Under the pieces are notes generated by a model, which was not told where the DNA came from, made no database searches, and saw nothing but the letters and a program-made list of their open reading frames with translations. Position numbers and translations under genes: made by a program. From NCBI GenBank assembly GCA_019421015.1, contig JAHZGC010000019.1, positions 10,432-74,431 on the forward strand: a DNA stretch of 64,000 nucleotides, written 5' to 3'. Shown one piece after another: positions 18,040-25,771 of this stretch. Every line of letters starts with the position of its first letter. The stretch's first letter is position 1. The stretch is from Coriobacteriaceae bacterium (GTDB lineage Bacteria; Actinomycetota; Coriobacteriia; Coriobacteriales; UMGS124).

Positions 18040-18173
18040 GGTGTCGACGAGGAGTTCGGCAAGCCGGCCGACCGTCTGGTGAAGTTCGAGCCACCGTTCT
18101 TCGCCATGCGCGACGCCGATCTAGCTACATCACGAGCTTTGGCGGCACCCGCACCGGCCGCGACGCCGCGTAG
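18040..18173 (+). pseudogene. Relic of a flavoprotein C-terminal region, frameshifted
   Basis: One frame reads GVDEEFGKPADRLVKFEPPF then FAMRDAD. This aligns with the substrate-domain segment of intact neighbours (GFDEDFGKMPKRL...PPFYG). The similarity then moves to another frame at about 18122 as SYITSFGGTRTGRDAA and stops. The rest of the flavoprotein is missing. The 447-bp stretch 17905-18351 holds only this relic and two inverted repeats. Confidence 0.6.
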
Positions 18174-18291
18174 GAGGATTCGTTCGGAGCGGGTGGGCAG
18201 TAGGGAGGGGCTCTGCGTGTATGAGTGGGGCCCCTTCTTTGTGCGTAGACATGGCTTCCACGGCTTGACGCCGGCGGGACGGAGATGGTTA

Positions 18292-18321
18292 GATAACCAA
18301 GATATATAGCTCTTGGTTATC
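18292..18321. promoter_or_regulatory. Inverted repeat upstream of the AAA ATPase
   Basis: Perfect 11-bp arms GATAACCAAGA (18292-18302) and TCTTGGTTATC (18311-18321) flank TATATAGC, ending 30 bp before the ATPase start. The symmetry and the AT-rich centre suggest an operator overlapping the promoter. Confidence 0.6.
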
Positions 18322-18351
18322 CATGGGTTATCCGTCTGATCGCGAGGGGCC

Positions 18352-20169
18352 ATGGTCACAAACATCGAGATTGAAGCGCTGCGCAGCCGCATTGCCGACC
18401 TCCCCCGCGGAACGGTGGTTTATAAAACTATCAAGGGGCGTCCGCAGCCCTATTTGCAGTGGTACGAGGACGGAAAGACTCGAAGCCGCTATCTCAAGGT
18501 GGAGGAGCGCGAGGGGATTATTTCCGCCGTCGAGGAGCGGCGCGCCCTGGAGAGCGAGCTCGAGGCACTCGAGGACGGCTTGGCACCGCGTGCGGTTGAG
18601 GAGAGCGTCGTTTCGGGCGACTCGGCGTTTGAGATGAGTGTAGTGGCGGGGTCTGCTCTGGACGCCATGGTCGAGCAGGTAGCGGCCTTCGACAGGCGCG
18701 ATTGCTATGGGCGCATCGAATCACATCTGCGGCGAAACGACGCACGCGTCTGCATCCTCTATGGGCTGCGTCGCACCGGTAAGACTACGTTGCTCCTTCA
18801 GGCAGCCGCCGCTTTGGGGACTGAACGTGCTCGGGCGGCCTACGTCAAAGCAGCGGCACGTGACGATCTTGCCCGTCTCAACCGCGACGTAAAGAGACTG
18901 CAGTCGTTGGGCTATCGCTACCTGTTCATCGACGAGGTGACGCTGCTCGAGGATTTTGTGGACGGGGCCTCCCTGCTTTCCGACATCTTTGCCGCGCAGG
19001 GGCTGCGCATCGTTCTTTCGGGCACCGACTCACTGGGATTCTGGCTGTCGTTGCACGACGAGCTGTACGACCGGGCGACGACCATCCACACCACGTTCAT
19101 CCCGTTTCGCGAGCACGCGCGCCTGCTTGGCATTCATGACGTCGACGACTATATCGCCCACGGCGGCACCCTCAGGCAGGGGGAGGTCGACTTCGACGAC
19201 CCAGAGCTGGTCTCCGGCGAGCTCGCCTTTGCCGACGACGAGTCCACGCGCCGCTATATCGATTCGGCCATCTGCCGGAATATCCAGCATTCGCTGGCCT
19301 GCTACGAGGGTGGTGGCCACTTCAGACATCTCAAAGAGCTGTACCGTGCTGACGAGCTCACCAACGCGATAAACCGCATCATAGAGGATATGAACCACGA
19401 GTTCGTTGTCGACGTTGTGACGCGCGCGTTTACGTCTCACGACTATGCGCTGACCGCCCGAAACCTGCGCCGGTCGAGCGACCCGCGGCGCCGCTCTGAC
19501 GCGCTTGACTTCATGGACCGCGAGGCAATTACCGCACGGCTTATGCAGCTGCTTGATATTCGCAAGTCCGACGACTTGACTGTGGACGTCTCGGAGGCGG
19601 TGGTTCGGGAGATCAGGGAGTACCTCGAGGCGCTCGACCTGATCGGAGCGTACGAGATCATGACCGCAACTGGAGGCGCTTCCCAGAAGCGTGTTGTGTT
19701 CACACAGCCCGGCATGCGATTTTGCCAGGCGCAGGCGCTCGTTCATGTTTTGACGAAGGACGAATACTTTTCGCAGCTCGGCCAATTCGAGGCCGATGCG
19801 ATTGTAAAGGCGTTGCTTGACGAGGTGCGGGGGCGCATGCTCGAGGACATCGTGCTCTTTGAGACGATCTCGGTTCTCTCCAAAGGCAAGAGCGCCTTTA
19901 AACTGCAGTTCGACGCTGGGGAGTTCGATATGGTGATGTACGACCACGACCGTGGCACATGCCGCGTCTATGAGGTCAAGCATACGGCCGAGCGCTTCTC
20001 TGGCCAGGCCCGGCATCTGCTCGATCGAGAACGCTGCGCCCAGTGCGAACGGCGGTTTGGCCCCATCGAGGAGCGGGTGGTCATCTATCGGGGACCGAGC
20101 GGGCCGGACGAGAACGGCGTGCAGTACAAGAACGCTGCCGAATACCTGACGGAGCTGGGGTGCGAGTGA
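18352..20169 (+). CDS. AAA-family ATPase (DUF4143-like) with N-terminal extension
   Basis: The 605-residue protein has a Walker A motif (GLRRTGKTT, 138-146) and Walker B (LFIDEVT, 191-197), followed by a DUF4143-like C-terminal half with EFDMVMYDHD near the end, reminiscent of a PD-(D/E)XK-like fold. Residues 1-110 form a separate region (TVVYKTIKGRPQPYLQWYED) not usual for short DUF4143 ATPases. Biological role of the family is unknown. It is monocistronic, preceded by a perfect inverted repeat. Confidence 0.8.
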   Translation: MVTNIEIEALRSRIADLPRGTVVYKTIKGRPQPYLQWYEDGKTRSRYLKVEEREGIISAVEERRALESELEALEDGLAPRAVEESVVSGDSAFEMSVVAGSALDAMVEQVAAFDRRDCYGRIESHLRRNDARVCILYGLRRTGKTTLLLQAAAALGTERARAAYVKAAARDDLARLNRDVKRLQSLGYRYLFIDEVTLLEDFVDGASLLSDIFAAQGLRIVLSGTDSLGFWLSLHDELYDRATTIHTTFIPFREHARLLGIHDVDDYIAHGGTLRQGEVDFDDPELVSGELAFADDESTRRYIDSAICRNIQHSLACYEGGGHFRHLKELYRADELTNAINRIIEDMNHEFVVDVVTRAFTSHDYALTARNLRRSSDPRRRSDALDFMDREAITARLMQLLDIRKSDDLTVDVSEAVVREIREYLEALDLIGAYEIMTATGGASQKRVVFTQPGMRFCQAQALVHVLTKDEYFSQLGQFEADAIVKALLDEVRGRMLEDIVLFETISVLSKGKSAFKLQFDAGEFDMVMYDHDRGTCRVYEVKHTAERFSGQARHLLDRERCAQCERRFGPIEERVVIYRGPSGPDENGVQYKNAAEYLTELGCE

Positions 20170-20186
20170 CTTGTGAATGCCCCATC

Positions 20187-20250
20187 TGTGGATAAACCAT
20201 GAGGGTTTACCCGTTTTCTTGACTGCCCCTTGATTTGTGCCTTATCCACA
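20187..20250. promoter_or_regulatory. Two inverted DnaA-box-like 9-mers
   Basis: TGTGGATAA (20187-20195) and TTATCCACA (20242-20250) are perfect matches to the DnaA box TTATNCACA in opposite orientation, 55 bp apart, in the gap between the ATPase and the SnoaL-like gene. Between them is a small TAAACC/GGGTTTA hairpin with a T-rich 3' side that may terminate the ATPase transcript. Confidence 0.45.
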
Positions 20251-20351
20251 GTCTGAGTCTGGGTTGCGTCATAAGGAGCGCGTTCGCGGGTTTTTGACCA
20301 GTTCGCGGTCAACAGGCCTGCGGGCGCCATGGATCGAAAGGACGCATACCC

Positions 20352-21164
20352 ATGGAACGCACCGCAATGATGTCTCGCACCCCCGAGCAGCAGGCCAAGG
20401 TCGATGCCGCGCTCGAGCTAATCGACACCTTCGCCACCGGTGACTCCGCCCGGGCGGCCGAGCTGCTCGCCGAGGGCTACATCCAGCACAACCTGGCCTA
20501 CGGCACCGGCCGCGACGCGTTCACGGGTTCGGTGGACTACCTGGCCGCAGCCGACGCCCCCACCCTGGTGGCGAACGTGCGCTCCTTCGTGGATGGCGAC
20601 TACGTGTTCCTGCAGACCGTGTACAATTTCGCCGGCGCTGGCGAGCAGGTGGCCTTCGACGTCTTCCGCTTCGACGAGGACGGTAAGATTGCCGAGCACT
20701 GGGACAACCTGGCGCCCCTCTCCAAGCCCAACCCCTCCAAGCACACCCAGTACGACGGCCCCAAGCAGGCCGCCGATTTCGACAAGACCGAGGAGAACCG
20801 CGCCCTGGTCGAGGCGTTCCTCGTGGACGTGATGCAGGGCCAGAACCCCAGCAAGACCCCCGACTACTTCGACGGCGACGCCTACATCCAGCACAACACC
20901 GGCATCGCCGATGGCGTCTCGGGCCTCTCCGACGCCCTGGCCGCCCTGGCCGAGCAGGGAATCGAGATGATCTACGACACCACCCACCTGGTGCTGGCCG
21001 AGGGCGACATGGTACTCGCGATCTCCGAGGGCGCCTTTGGTGGCGAGCCCACCGCCTACTTCGACCTGTGGCGCGTGCAGGACGGCAAGATCGCCGAGCA
21101 CTGGGACGTCATGGAGACCATCCCCGCGGCCGATACCTGGGCCAACGACAACGGGAAGTTCTAA
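20352..21164 (+). CDS. Duplicated SnoaL/NTF2-like protein
   Basis: The 270-residue cytosolic protein consists of two homologous halves (about 1-130 and 140-270). Each has the SnoaL-like signatures YIQHN, FDxxRxxDGKIAEHWD and a conserved aromatic core. SnoaL-like folds form cone-shaped barrels used as enzymes or ligand binders; the reaction cannot be told here. The fused duplication resembles an intramolecular dimer. No signal peptide is present. The ATG at 20352 follows AAAGGACGCATACC. The next gene is a convergent LysR regulator. Confidence 0.82.
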   Translation: MERTAMMSRTPEQQAKVDAALELIDTFATGDSARAAELLAEGYIQHNLAYGTGRDAFTGSVDYLAAADAPTLVANVRSFVDGDYVFLQTVYNFAGAGEQVAFDVFRFDEDGKIAEHWDNLAPLSKPNPSKHTQYDGPKQAADFDKTEENRALVEAFLVDVMQGQNPSKTPDYFDGDAYIQHNTGIADGVSGLSDALAALAEQGIEMIYDTTHLVLAEGDMVLAISEGAFGGEPTAYFDLWRVQDGKIAEHWDVMETIPAADTWANDNGKF

Positions 21165-21249
21165 GCAAGCATTGCGCGTGGCGCGGCGGCGATGGCGGCG
21201 GCGATTGTGCGGGCTGACTTTTGCGAGGTTTTCTCCCCTGGTGCTGGTT

Positions 21250-21305
21250 AGGTTGAGGGTTTGCGGAGAAACCCCAGGTAAGAAAGCCTTACAGGTTGAG
21301 GGTTT
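21250..21305. repeat. Direct repeat and hairpin between convergent genes
   Basis: AGGTTGAGGGTTT occurs at 21250-21262 and 21293-21305. The first copy also pairs GGGTTT with AAACCCC to form a stem, a plausible terminator in the 203-bp gap between the SnoaL-like and LysR genes. Confidence 0.45.
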
Positions 21306-21367
21306 TTGGAAAGCACTTCCGACGCACCCCGCACAACCGTGCCGTGGGTCGCCCAACCGCGCGCCCC

Positions 21368-22315
21368 CTACACGCGGTACTCTCGCGGGTCGATGTCCGC
21401 GGCCGTGGAGACCAGCAGCGAGGCGAGCTCGCCGAGCAGGTGGTCGGCGGGGTCGTCGCGGTAGACGAGCTCGATGTCGAAGGTCAGAGGGTCGCCCTCG
21501 ATCTCAAGAATCGAGCACGTCTTGCGCAGGGGCACGGGCACAAGGCCGCGCACCATACTGCCGAATGCGAGGTCCATGCCCCCGCGCTCGCAGTTGAGGC
21601 GGCTCGACCGGCCGCCGCGGTGGTCGGCCTTCGAGACGTAGGGGACCGTGGGGATGCCGTTGTCGCAGAAAAGCTCGTTAAAGCGGTGGACCGCGGGTTG
21701 GTTGCCGGGGAGCGTGTCGGTCCACACCACCTCGTGGCGGATCTCGTCCAGGGTCACGCTGCGCCGTCCCGAAAGCGGGTGGCCCTTGCGCACCACGGCG
21801 ACCAACGAATCCAAGAAGAGCGAGCGGTGCGCCAACCCCCGTAGGTCGGCGTTGCGGGGCAGCGACGTGATGCAGAAGTCGAGTTTGCGGTCGCGTAGGC
21901 AGTCGAGGCTTGGCTCGGCGAGGGAAAAGAGGTCGCGTACCTCGAGCTGCGTGCCGGGGTATGCCGCGGCCAGCTCGCCCGAGAACAGGCCGATGAGGTC
22001 GTCGCCGGGGGAATAGCCCGCAAACGAGGCGATCGAGACGGTGCGGGACTCGACCTGCTTGAGACGCCGGACCTCGGCCACCATGGCGTCGTATTCCAGG
22101 AGCAGCGGGCGCCCTTTCTGCAGCAGGGCTTCTCCGCTCGGGGTCAGTGTGAGGCCCGTTGGGGTGCGGTTGAACAGCTTGACGCCCAGCTCGGCCTCGA
22201 GGTCGGCCACGTGCTTGCTGAGGGTGGGCTGGCCGAGGTTCAGGCGCAGCGAGGCCTTGCTGAGGTTGCCGAGGTCGGCGATGACCGTAAATTCCCGCAA
22301 GCGCCTCATGTCCAT
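21368..22315 (-). CDS. LysR-family transcriptional regulator
   Basis: A 315-residue LysR protein: MDMRRLREFTVIADLGNLSK opens the winged helix, followed by LGQPTLSKHVADLEAELG and a type-2 periplasmic-binding effector domain. The ATG at 22315 follows CCAAGGGGACCCC; the frame is open much further upstream but that part is antisense to the flavoprotein. It is divergent from the flavoprotein at 22598 across a 282-bp promoter region and likely controls it. Confidence 0.92.
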   Translation of the reverse strand: MDMRRLREFTVIADLGNLSKASLRLNLGQPTLSKHVADLEAELGVKLFNRTPTGLTLTPSGEALLQKGRPLLLEYDAMVAEVRRLKQVESRTVSIASFAGYSPGDDLIGLFSGELAAAYPGTQLEVRDLFSLAEPSLDCLRDRKLDFCITSLPRNADLRGLAHRSLFLDSLVAVVRKGHPLSGRRSVTLDEIRHEVVWTDTLPGNQPAVHRFNELFCDNGIPTVPYVSKADHRGGRSSRLNCERGGMDLAFGSMVRGLVPVPLRKTCSILEIEGDPLTFDIELVYRDDPADHLLGELASLLVSTAADIDPREYRV

Positions 22316-22597
22316 GGGGTCCCCTTGGCGACTGGTGACAGATATAGGGGCAAGTACAGGTTGTATCCTTTGGATATTCCAGAATGCGATAGGGAGGCGC
22401 CGAACTCGGAATACCTCTGTTCGCATGGCCTCATGGGCCGTTGCCATATAGCTATTTCCCTCATGGGACGCCGTCCTCCTAGACTCCCAGCTGTGCACGC
22501 GGTGGTCGCGCAGGGGAGCGCGACGCCGGCGACGGCATAAGGGGCCGTCTTCTGGTCGATTGCCGCCGTGCTCACAACGTGAAGGGAGAAGGCATCT

Positions 22598-24160
22598 ATG
22601 ATTGGTAACGCTGGTACCATAACGCGTCGCAACTTCGCCGCAGGGGGTGTCGCCCTGGCTGGGACTGCCGCCCTGGCCGCCGTTCCCGCCCTGGCTTCCG
22701 AACCCGCTGGGAGCGGCCTGCCCGAGGCCTGGGATTACGAGGCAGATTTGGTCATCGTGGGCGCTGGGGCCGCCGGCTACATGGCTGCCTGCGCCGCCAG
22801 CGAGGAGGGTGCTACCGCTCTGCTTCTCGAGAAGAACCATGCCACCGGCGGTGACTCCGCGGTGAGCGGCTGCATCACCATCGGTTTTTGGCCCGAGCGC
22901 ACCAAGCAGGACGGCGGGTTCGACGACACCATGGAGCAGTGGCTCGAGGACCAGAAGAACAGCCATCCCTATAGCCACAAGGGCATGGCCGGCCACCCAC
23001 TCGGCGACCTCGCGTTTGTCCAGCGCCAGGGCGAGCTGATGCCCGAGGTCTACACCTGGTTCGAGAACAGCACCGGTACGACGTGGTCGAGCTGGTATTA
23101 CATCAAGAACGGTTGGACCCCGCAGCCCGGCTGGGACAGTGTCTTTCCGCGCGACTGGAATCCCAGTGGCGGTATCATCCCGCCGCTGCGCGATTTGGCC
23201 GACGCCAGCGACAGCATCGAGGTCGTCACCACTGCCCAGGTCACCGACGTTCTTCAGAACGACGAAGGCCGTGCGGTAGGCGTGCGCCTGGTCCTCGACG
23301 ACGAGCGCGTTGCCTATGCCAAGGCCAACCGCGCCGTGGTCTTGACGACCGGCACCTTCAACAGCAACCGCGGCATGATGTATAAGTACCTGGGTTACGA
23401 GATGGCAAACCTCGCCGTTGCCGCCTCGTGCGGCCAGACCGGCGACGGTCATATCATGGCCCAGAAGATCGGCGCCGCCCTGCGCGACATGGACCTCGGC
23501 TCCCACTGGTCGTCCAACAACCTCTCGGGGACCACGTCTTTTACCGGCTCGATGGCCCTGTACGGCTCGGCCCCGGTGTATGAGTCTTCGGTCCCCGGCA
23601 TTCTCATCAACCGCGAGGGCACGCGCTACTGCAGCGAGAGCCTGGGCTACAGCCTCATCGCCAAGAACACCGCCCAGCAACAGTTCAACCTCGCCTGGTA
23701 CGTGGTCGACTCCAAGGCTACCCAGGGCGTGATCCCCGAGGACCTCTCGCAGGACATCGTCGCCACGGGCGACACCCTGGAGGACCTTGCCCGCGGCATG
23801 CTCGTAGACCCGCAGGCCCTCATTGACGAGGTCGCCCGCTACAACGCCTTTGTGGAGGCCGGCACCGACGACGACTTTGGCAAGCTGCTCGCCGGCTGCC
23901 CCAAGATCGAGGACGGCCCCTTCTATGCCGTGGCGATCAACGGCCTGCCCTACACCACCTACGGCGGCATCGCGGTCGACGTCGACGGCCACGTGCTGAC
24001 GACCGACGGCGGCACCATCCCCGCCCTGTATGCGGCGGGCCTGTGCACCGGCTCCTTCGCCGAGCAGGCCGGTGTGTTCTACCTGGGCGGCATGGCCCAG
24101 GCGCTCGCCTTCGGCCGCCAGGCCGGCAAGAACGCCGCAGCCGAGACGGCGTGGGCGTAG
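22598..24160 (+). CDS. Tat-exported FAD-dependent reductase
   Basis: The 520-residue protein starts with a twin-arginine signal (TRRNFAAGG) and FAD loop LVIVGAGAAGYMAA. The C-terminal motif is IPALYAAGLCTGS. The active-site region has TTYGGI instead of HTMGG and lacks an NRLGS arginine, while tyrosines are present, so the substrate probably differs from fumarate. Start follows GAAGGGAGAAGGCATCT. A LysR regulator is divergent, and a Tat-exported metallo-hydrolase follows 59 bp downstream on the same strand. Confidence 0.9.
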   Translation: MIGNAGTITRRNFAAGGVALAGTAALAAVPALASEPAGSGLPEAWDYEADLVIVGAGAAGYMAACAASEEGATALLLEKNHATGGDSAVSGCITIGFWPERTKQDGGFDDTMEQWLEDQKNSHPYSHKGMAGHPLGDLAFVQRQGELMPEVYTWFENSTGTTWSSWYYIKNGWTPQPGWDSVFPRDWNPSGGIIPPLRDLADASDSIEVVTTAQVTDVLQNDEGRAVGVRLVLDDERVAYAKANRAVVLTTGTFNSNRGMMYKYLGYEMANLAVAASCGQTGDGHIMAQKIGAALRDMDLGSHWSSNNLSGTTSFTGSMALYGSAPVYESSVPGILINREGTRYCSESLGYSLIAKNTAQQQFNLAWYVVDSKATQGVIPEDLSQDIVATGDTLEDLARGMLVDPQALIDEVARYNAFVEAGTDDDFGKLLAGCPKIEDGPFYAVAINGLPYTTYGGIAVDVDGHVLTTDGGTIPALYAAGLCTGSFAEQAGVFYLGGMAQALAFGRQAGKNAAAETAWA

Positions 24161-24161
24161 G

Positions 24162-24185
24162 GCATTTTGAATATTCTCAAAATGC
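24162..24185. promoter_or_regulatory. Inverted repeat between flavoprotein and metallo-hydrolase
   Basis: Perfect 9-bp arms GCATTTTGA and TCAAAATGC around ATATTC, immediately after the flavoprotein stop. Possible attenuator, processing site or operator for the downstream gene. Confidence 0.4.
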
Positions 24186-24219
24186 TCTGAAGACAACCTG
24201 TTATCCAGAGGAGAATCCC

Positions 24220-25092
24220 ATGCATCAGCATGCTGCTCAGATCGACCGCCGCGGTTTTATCGCCGGCGCCGCCGCTGCCACCGCCCTGGCCGCTGCCGCC
24301 CCGCTTGCTTCGAAGGCCCACGCCGATGAGGCCGGGCACCCGGCGTCTATGGAGGTCTACATCATCGATAACGGCGAGATGACCCTTCCCGACTTCCAGA
24401 TGTACCAGGGCGGCGACGGCTCGCTCACCACGTTCCCCATGTACACCGTCCTCATCAAGCACCCCGAGGCCACCGTGCTCTTTGACGCCGCCAAGAACAC
24501 CTACGTCGACCGCAACGCCCCCTCGACCTTCGACCTCATCGACATCGCGCCCGAGCAGGAATACCCCGCCTGCCTCGAGGCCCTGGGCATGACCCCCGAC
24601 GACATCGACATCCTCGTGCTGTCCCACCTCCACGGCGACCACATGGGCTATGCGGACCTCTTCACCAACGCCAAGGTGTATGTAGCCGAGCGCGAGTTCG
24701 AGTACACCGCCCGCGGACTGGGCGAGGGCGTGATGCCGGGCGCCGACGACCTAAACGCCATGTACGGCGTGCCGCTGCGTTGGCGGCTCGTCCCCGAAGA
24801 CGTGGCGGAGGTGGAGCTGCTGCCGGGCATCACCATCCACAACTTCGGCATCGGCCACAGCTTCGGCATGCTCGGCCTCATGGTGGAGCTGCCCGAGACC
24901 GGCAACGTCCTCATGCCCAGCGACGCCTGCTGCTACCTCGCCAACCTCGACAAGGAGAACCGCCTGCTGCCTCCCGAGCGCGTCACCGACTACGAGCGCA
25001 CCGTGGCCGCCTTCGACGTCATCAGCGACCTGGCCGAGAAGAACAACGCCCAGGTGTGGCCGGCCACGATCCCGCGTGGTTATCGACCATGA
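24220..25092 (+). CDS. Tat-exported metallo-beta-lactamase-fold hydrolase (AHL-lactonase-like), frameshifted near the 3' end
   Basis: The 290-residue frame has a twin-arginine signal (DRRGFIAGA) and a metallo-beta-lactamase fold with HLHGDH (136-141), His213 in GHSFG and Asp235. These are dinuclear metal ligands as in AHL-lactonase-like enzymes. The frame ends VWPATIPRGYRP. Adding one G near 25063 restores VWPGHDPAWLSTMTLASEG and a natural end at 25121, including the GHD motif that supplies the last conserved His. So there is a one-base deletion, or a sequencing error. Start ATG follows AGAGGAGAATCCC. Confidence 0.82.
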   Translation: MHQHAAQIDRRGFIAGAAAATALAAAAPLASKAHADEAGHPASMEVYIIDNGEMTLPDFQMYQGGDGSLTTFPMYTVLIKHPEATVLFDAAKNTYVDRNAPSTFDLIDIAPEQEYPACLEALGMTPDDIDILVLSHLHGDHMGYADLFTNAKVYVAEREFEYTARGLGEGVMPGADDLNAMYGVPLRWRLVPEDVAEVELLPGITIHNFGIGHSFGMLGLMVELPETGNVLMPSDACCYLANLDKENRLLPPERVTDYERTVAAFDVISDLAEKNNAQVWPATIPRGYRP

Positions 25093-25120
25093 CCCTGGCG
25101 TCCGAGGGGTATTACGCGTA

Positions 25121-25246
25121 GCCGATAAGCCCCGATAAGCCAAAACGCATGCCGGGTGTTGACGTTTTTGGAGGCAAACGTCAACACCTGGCCCTTGCTT
25201 TGGCTCATCGGCGTCGGCAGGGGAGGCGCGTTTTGGCTCGCATGCC
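25121..25246. repeat. Complex nested inverted repeat downstream of the metallo-hydrolase
   Basis: A perfect 13-bp hairpin (GGTGTTGACGTTT at 25155-25167, AAACGTCAACACC at 25176-25188) is nested inside outer arms around CCGATAAGCCAAA (25132-25144) and TTTGGCTCATCGG (25199-25211), with one mismatch. A 10-bp tandem repeat (GCCGATAAGC/CCCGATAAGC) starts it, and a further inverted GTTTTGGCTCGCATGCCG copy lies downstream. No T-tract follows. Confidence 0.65.
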
Positions 25247-25267
25247 GATGCCGCTTTTGGATCGCTT

Positions 25268-25450
25268 TTACAGCATGGCCAGGATCCTCCCGATGCGCCA
25301 TCGCACGGCCTCGGCCACAGCATCCAACCGGTCGATAAGCGCGGGGTTCTCCCCGAGAATTGCGACCGCCTCTTCAACGAACCCCTCGAGCGCCGTCGGG
25401 TCGAACCACGAGTAGTCGTCCACGAGCCTGATCATCTGTGCAAGCCGCAT
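25268..25450 (-). CDS. Small hypothetical protein or C-terminal fragment
   Basis: A 60-codon frame (MRLAQMIRLVDDYSWFDPTA ... RIGRILAML) with actinobacterial composition and helical character. The frame is open further upstream but without a good start. A G-rich run 12 bp before the ATG could be a weak ribosome-binding site. It could be the end of a lost gene. No family recognised. Confidence 0.35.
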   Translation of the reverse strand: MRLAQMIRLVDDYSWFDPTALEGFVEEAVAILGENPALIDRLDAVAEAVRWRIGRILAML

Positions 25451-25513
25451 CTCCGCATCGGAAACCCCCCAGCTGGGGAAGGCATGCCATGAACATAGAG
25501 CTTTCTTCGAGCT

Positions 25514-25543
25514 AAAAAACCTTGGTTTAAACCAAGGTTTTTT
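25514..25543. terminator. 30-bp perfect palindrome with A/T ends
   Basis: A6-CCTTGGTTTAAACCAAGG-T6 is perfectly self-complementary. In RNA it would form a stem ending in a T-tract on both strands, so a bidirectional terminator is likely; a regulator site is possible. It is about 60 bp upstream of the small minus-strand frame and 230 bp upstream of the MFS-CBS gene. Confidence 0.6.
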
Positions 25544-25771
25544 GCTGGTGCCTGGTTCCATTTCGTAAGGATAGCAGTCTTTGGGCGCGGGGACGGCACG
25601 AGGGGCGCATGGCAACCTCGGAGATTCTGTGGCTGCATCCTTGTGCGCGGTATACTTCTTCCCCCGATTCGCTTCAGGACGGCCGGGCGCCCACCGCCCA
25701 CCCTGAGACCTATCGGGCCGCCGCGGCACGGTCATGCCGATTTTTTATTTTTGGAAGGGTTTCTCCACACT

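Noticed and set aside
17914..18309. 131-residue plus-strand frame
   Set aside because: Part of it is the flavoprotein relic; the rest crosses inverted repeats and is not conserved-looking.
20187..20250. Replication origin at the two DnaA boxes
   Set aside because: Only two boxes, no dnaA/dnaN/rpmH genes and no AT-rich unwinding region.
22316..24196. N-terminal extension of the LysR frame to 942 residues
   Set aside because: The extra part is antisense to the flavoprotein; LysR similarity begins at the ATG at 22315 with a good ribosome-binding site.
25121..25543. Insertion sequence ends
   Set aside because: No transposase frame and no flanking target duplication are visible, only palindromes.
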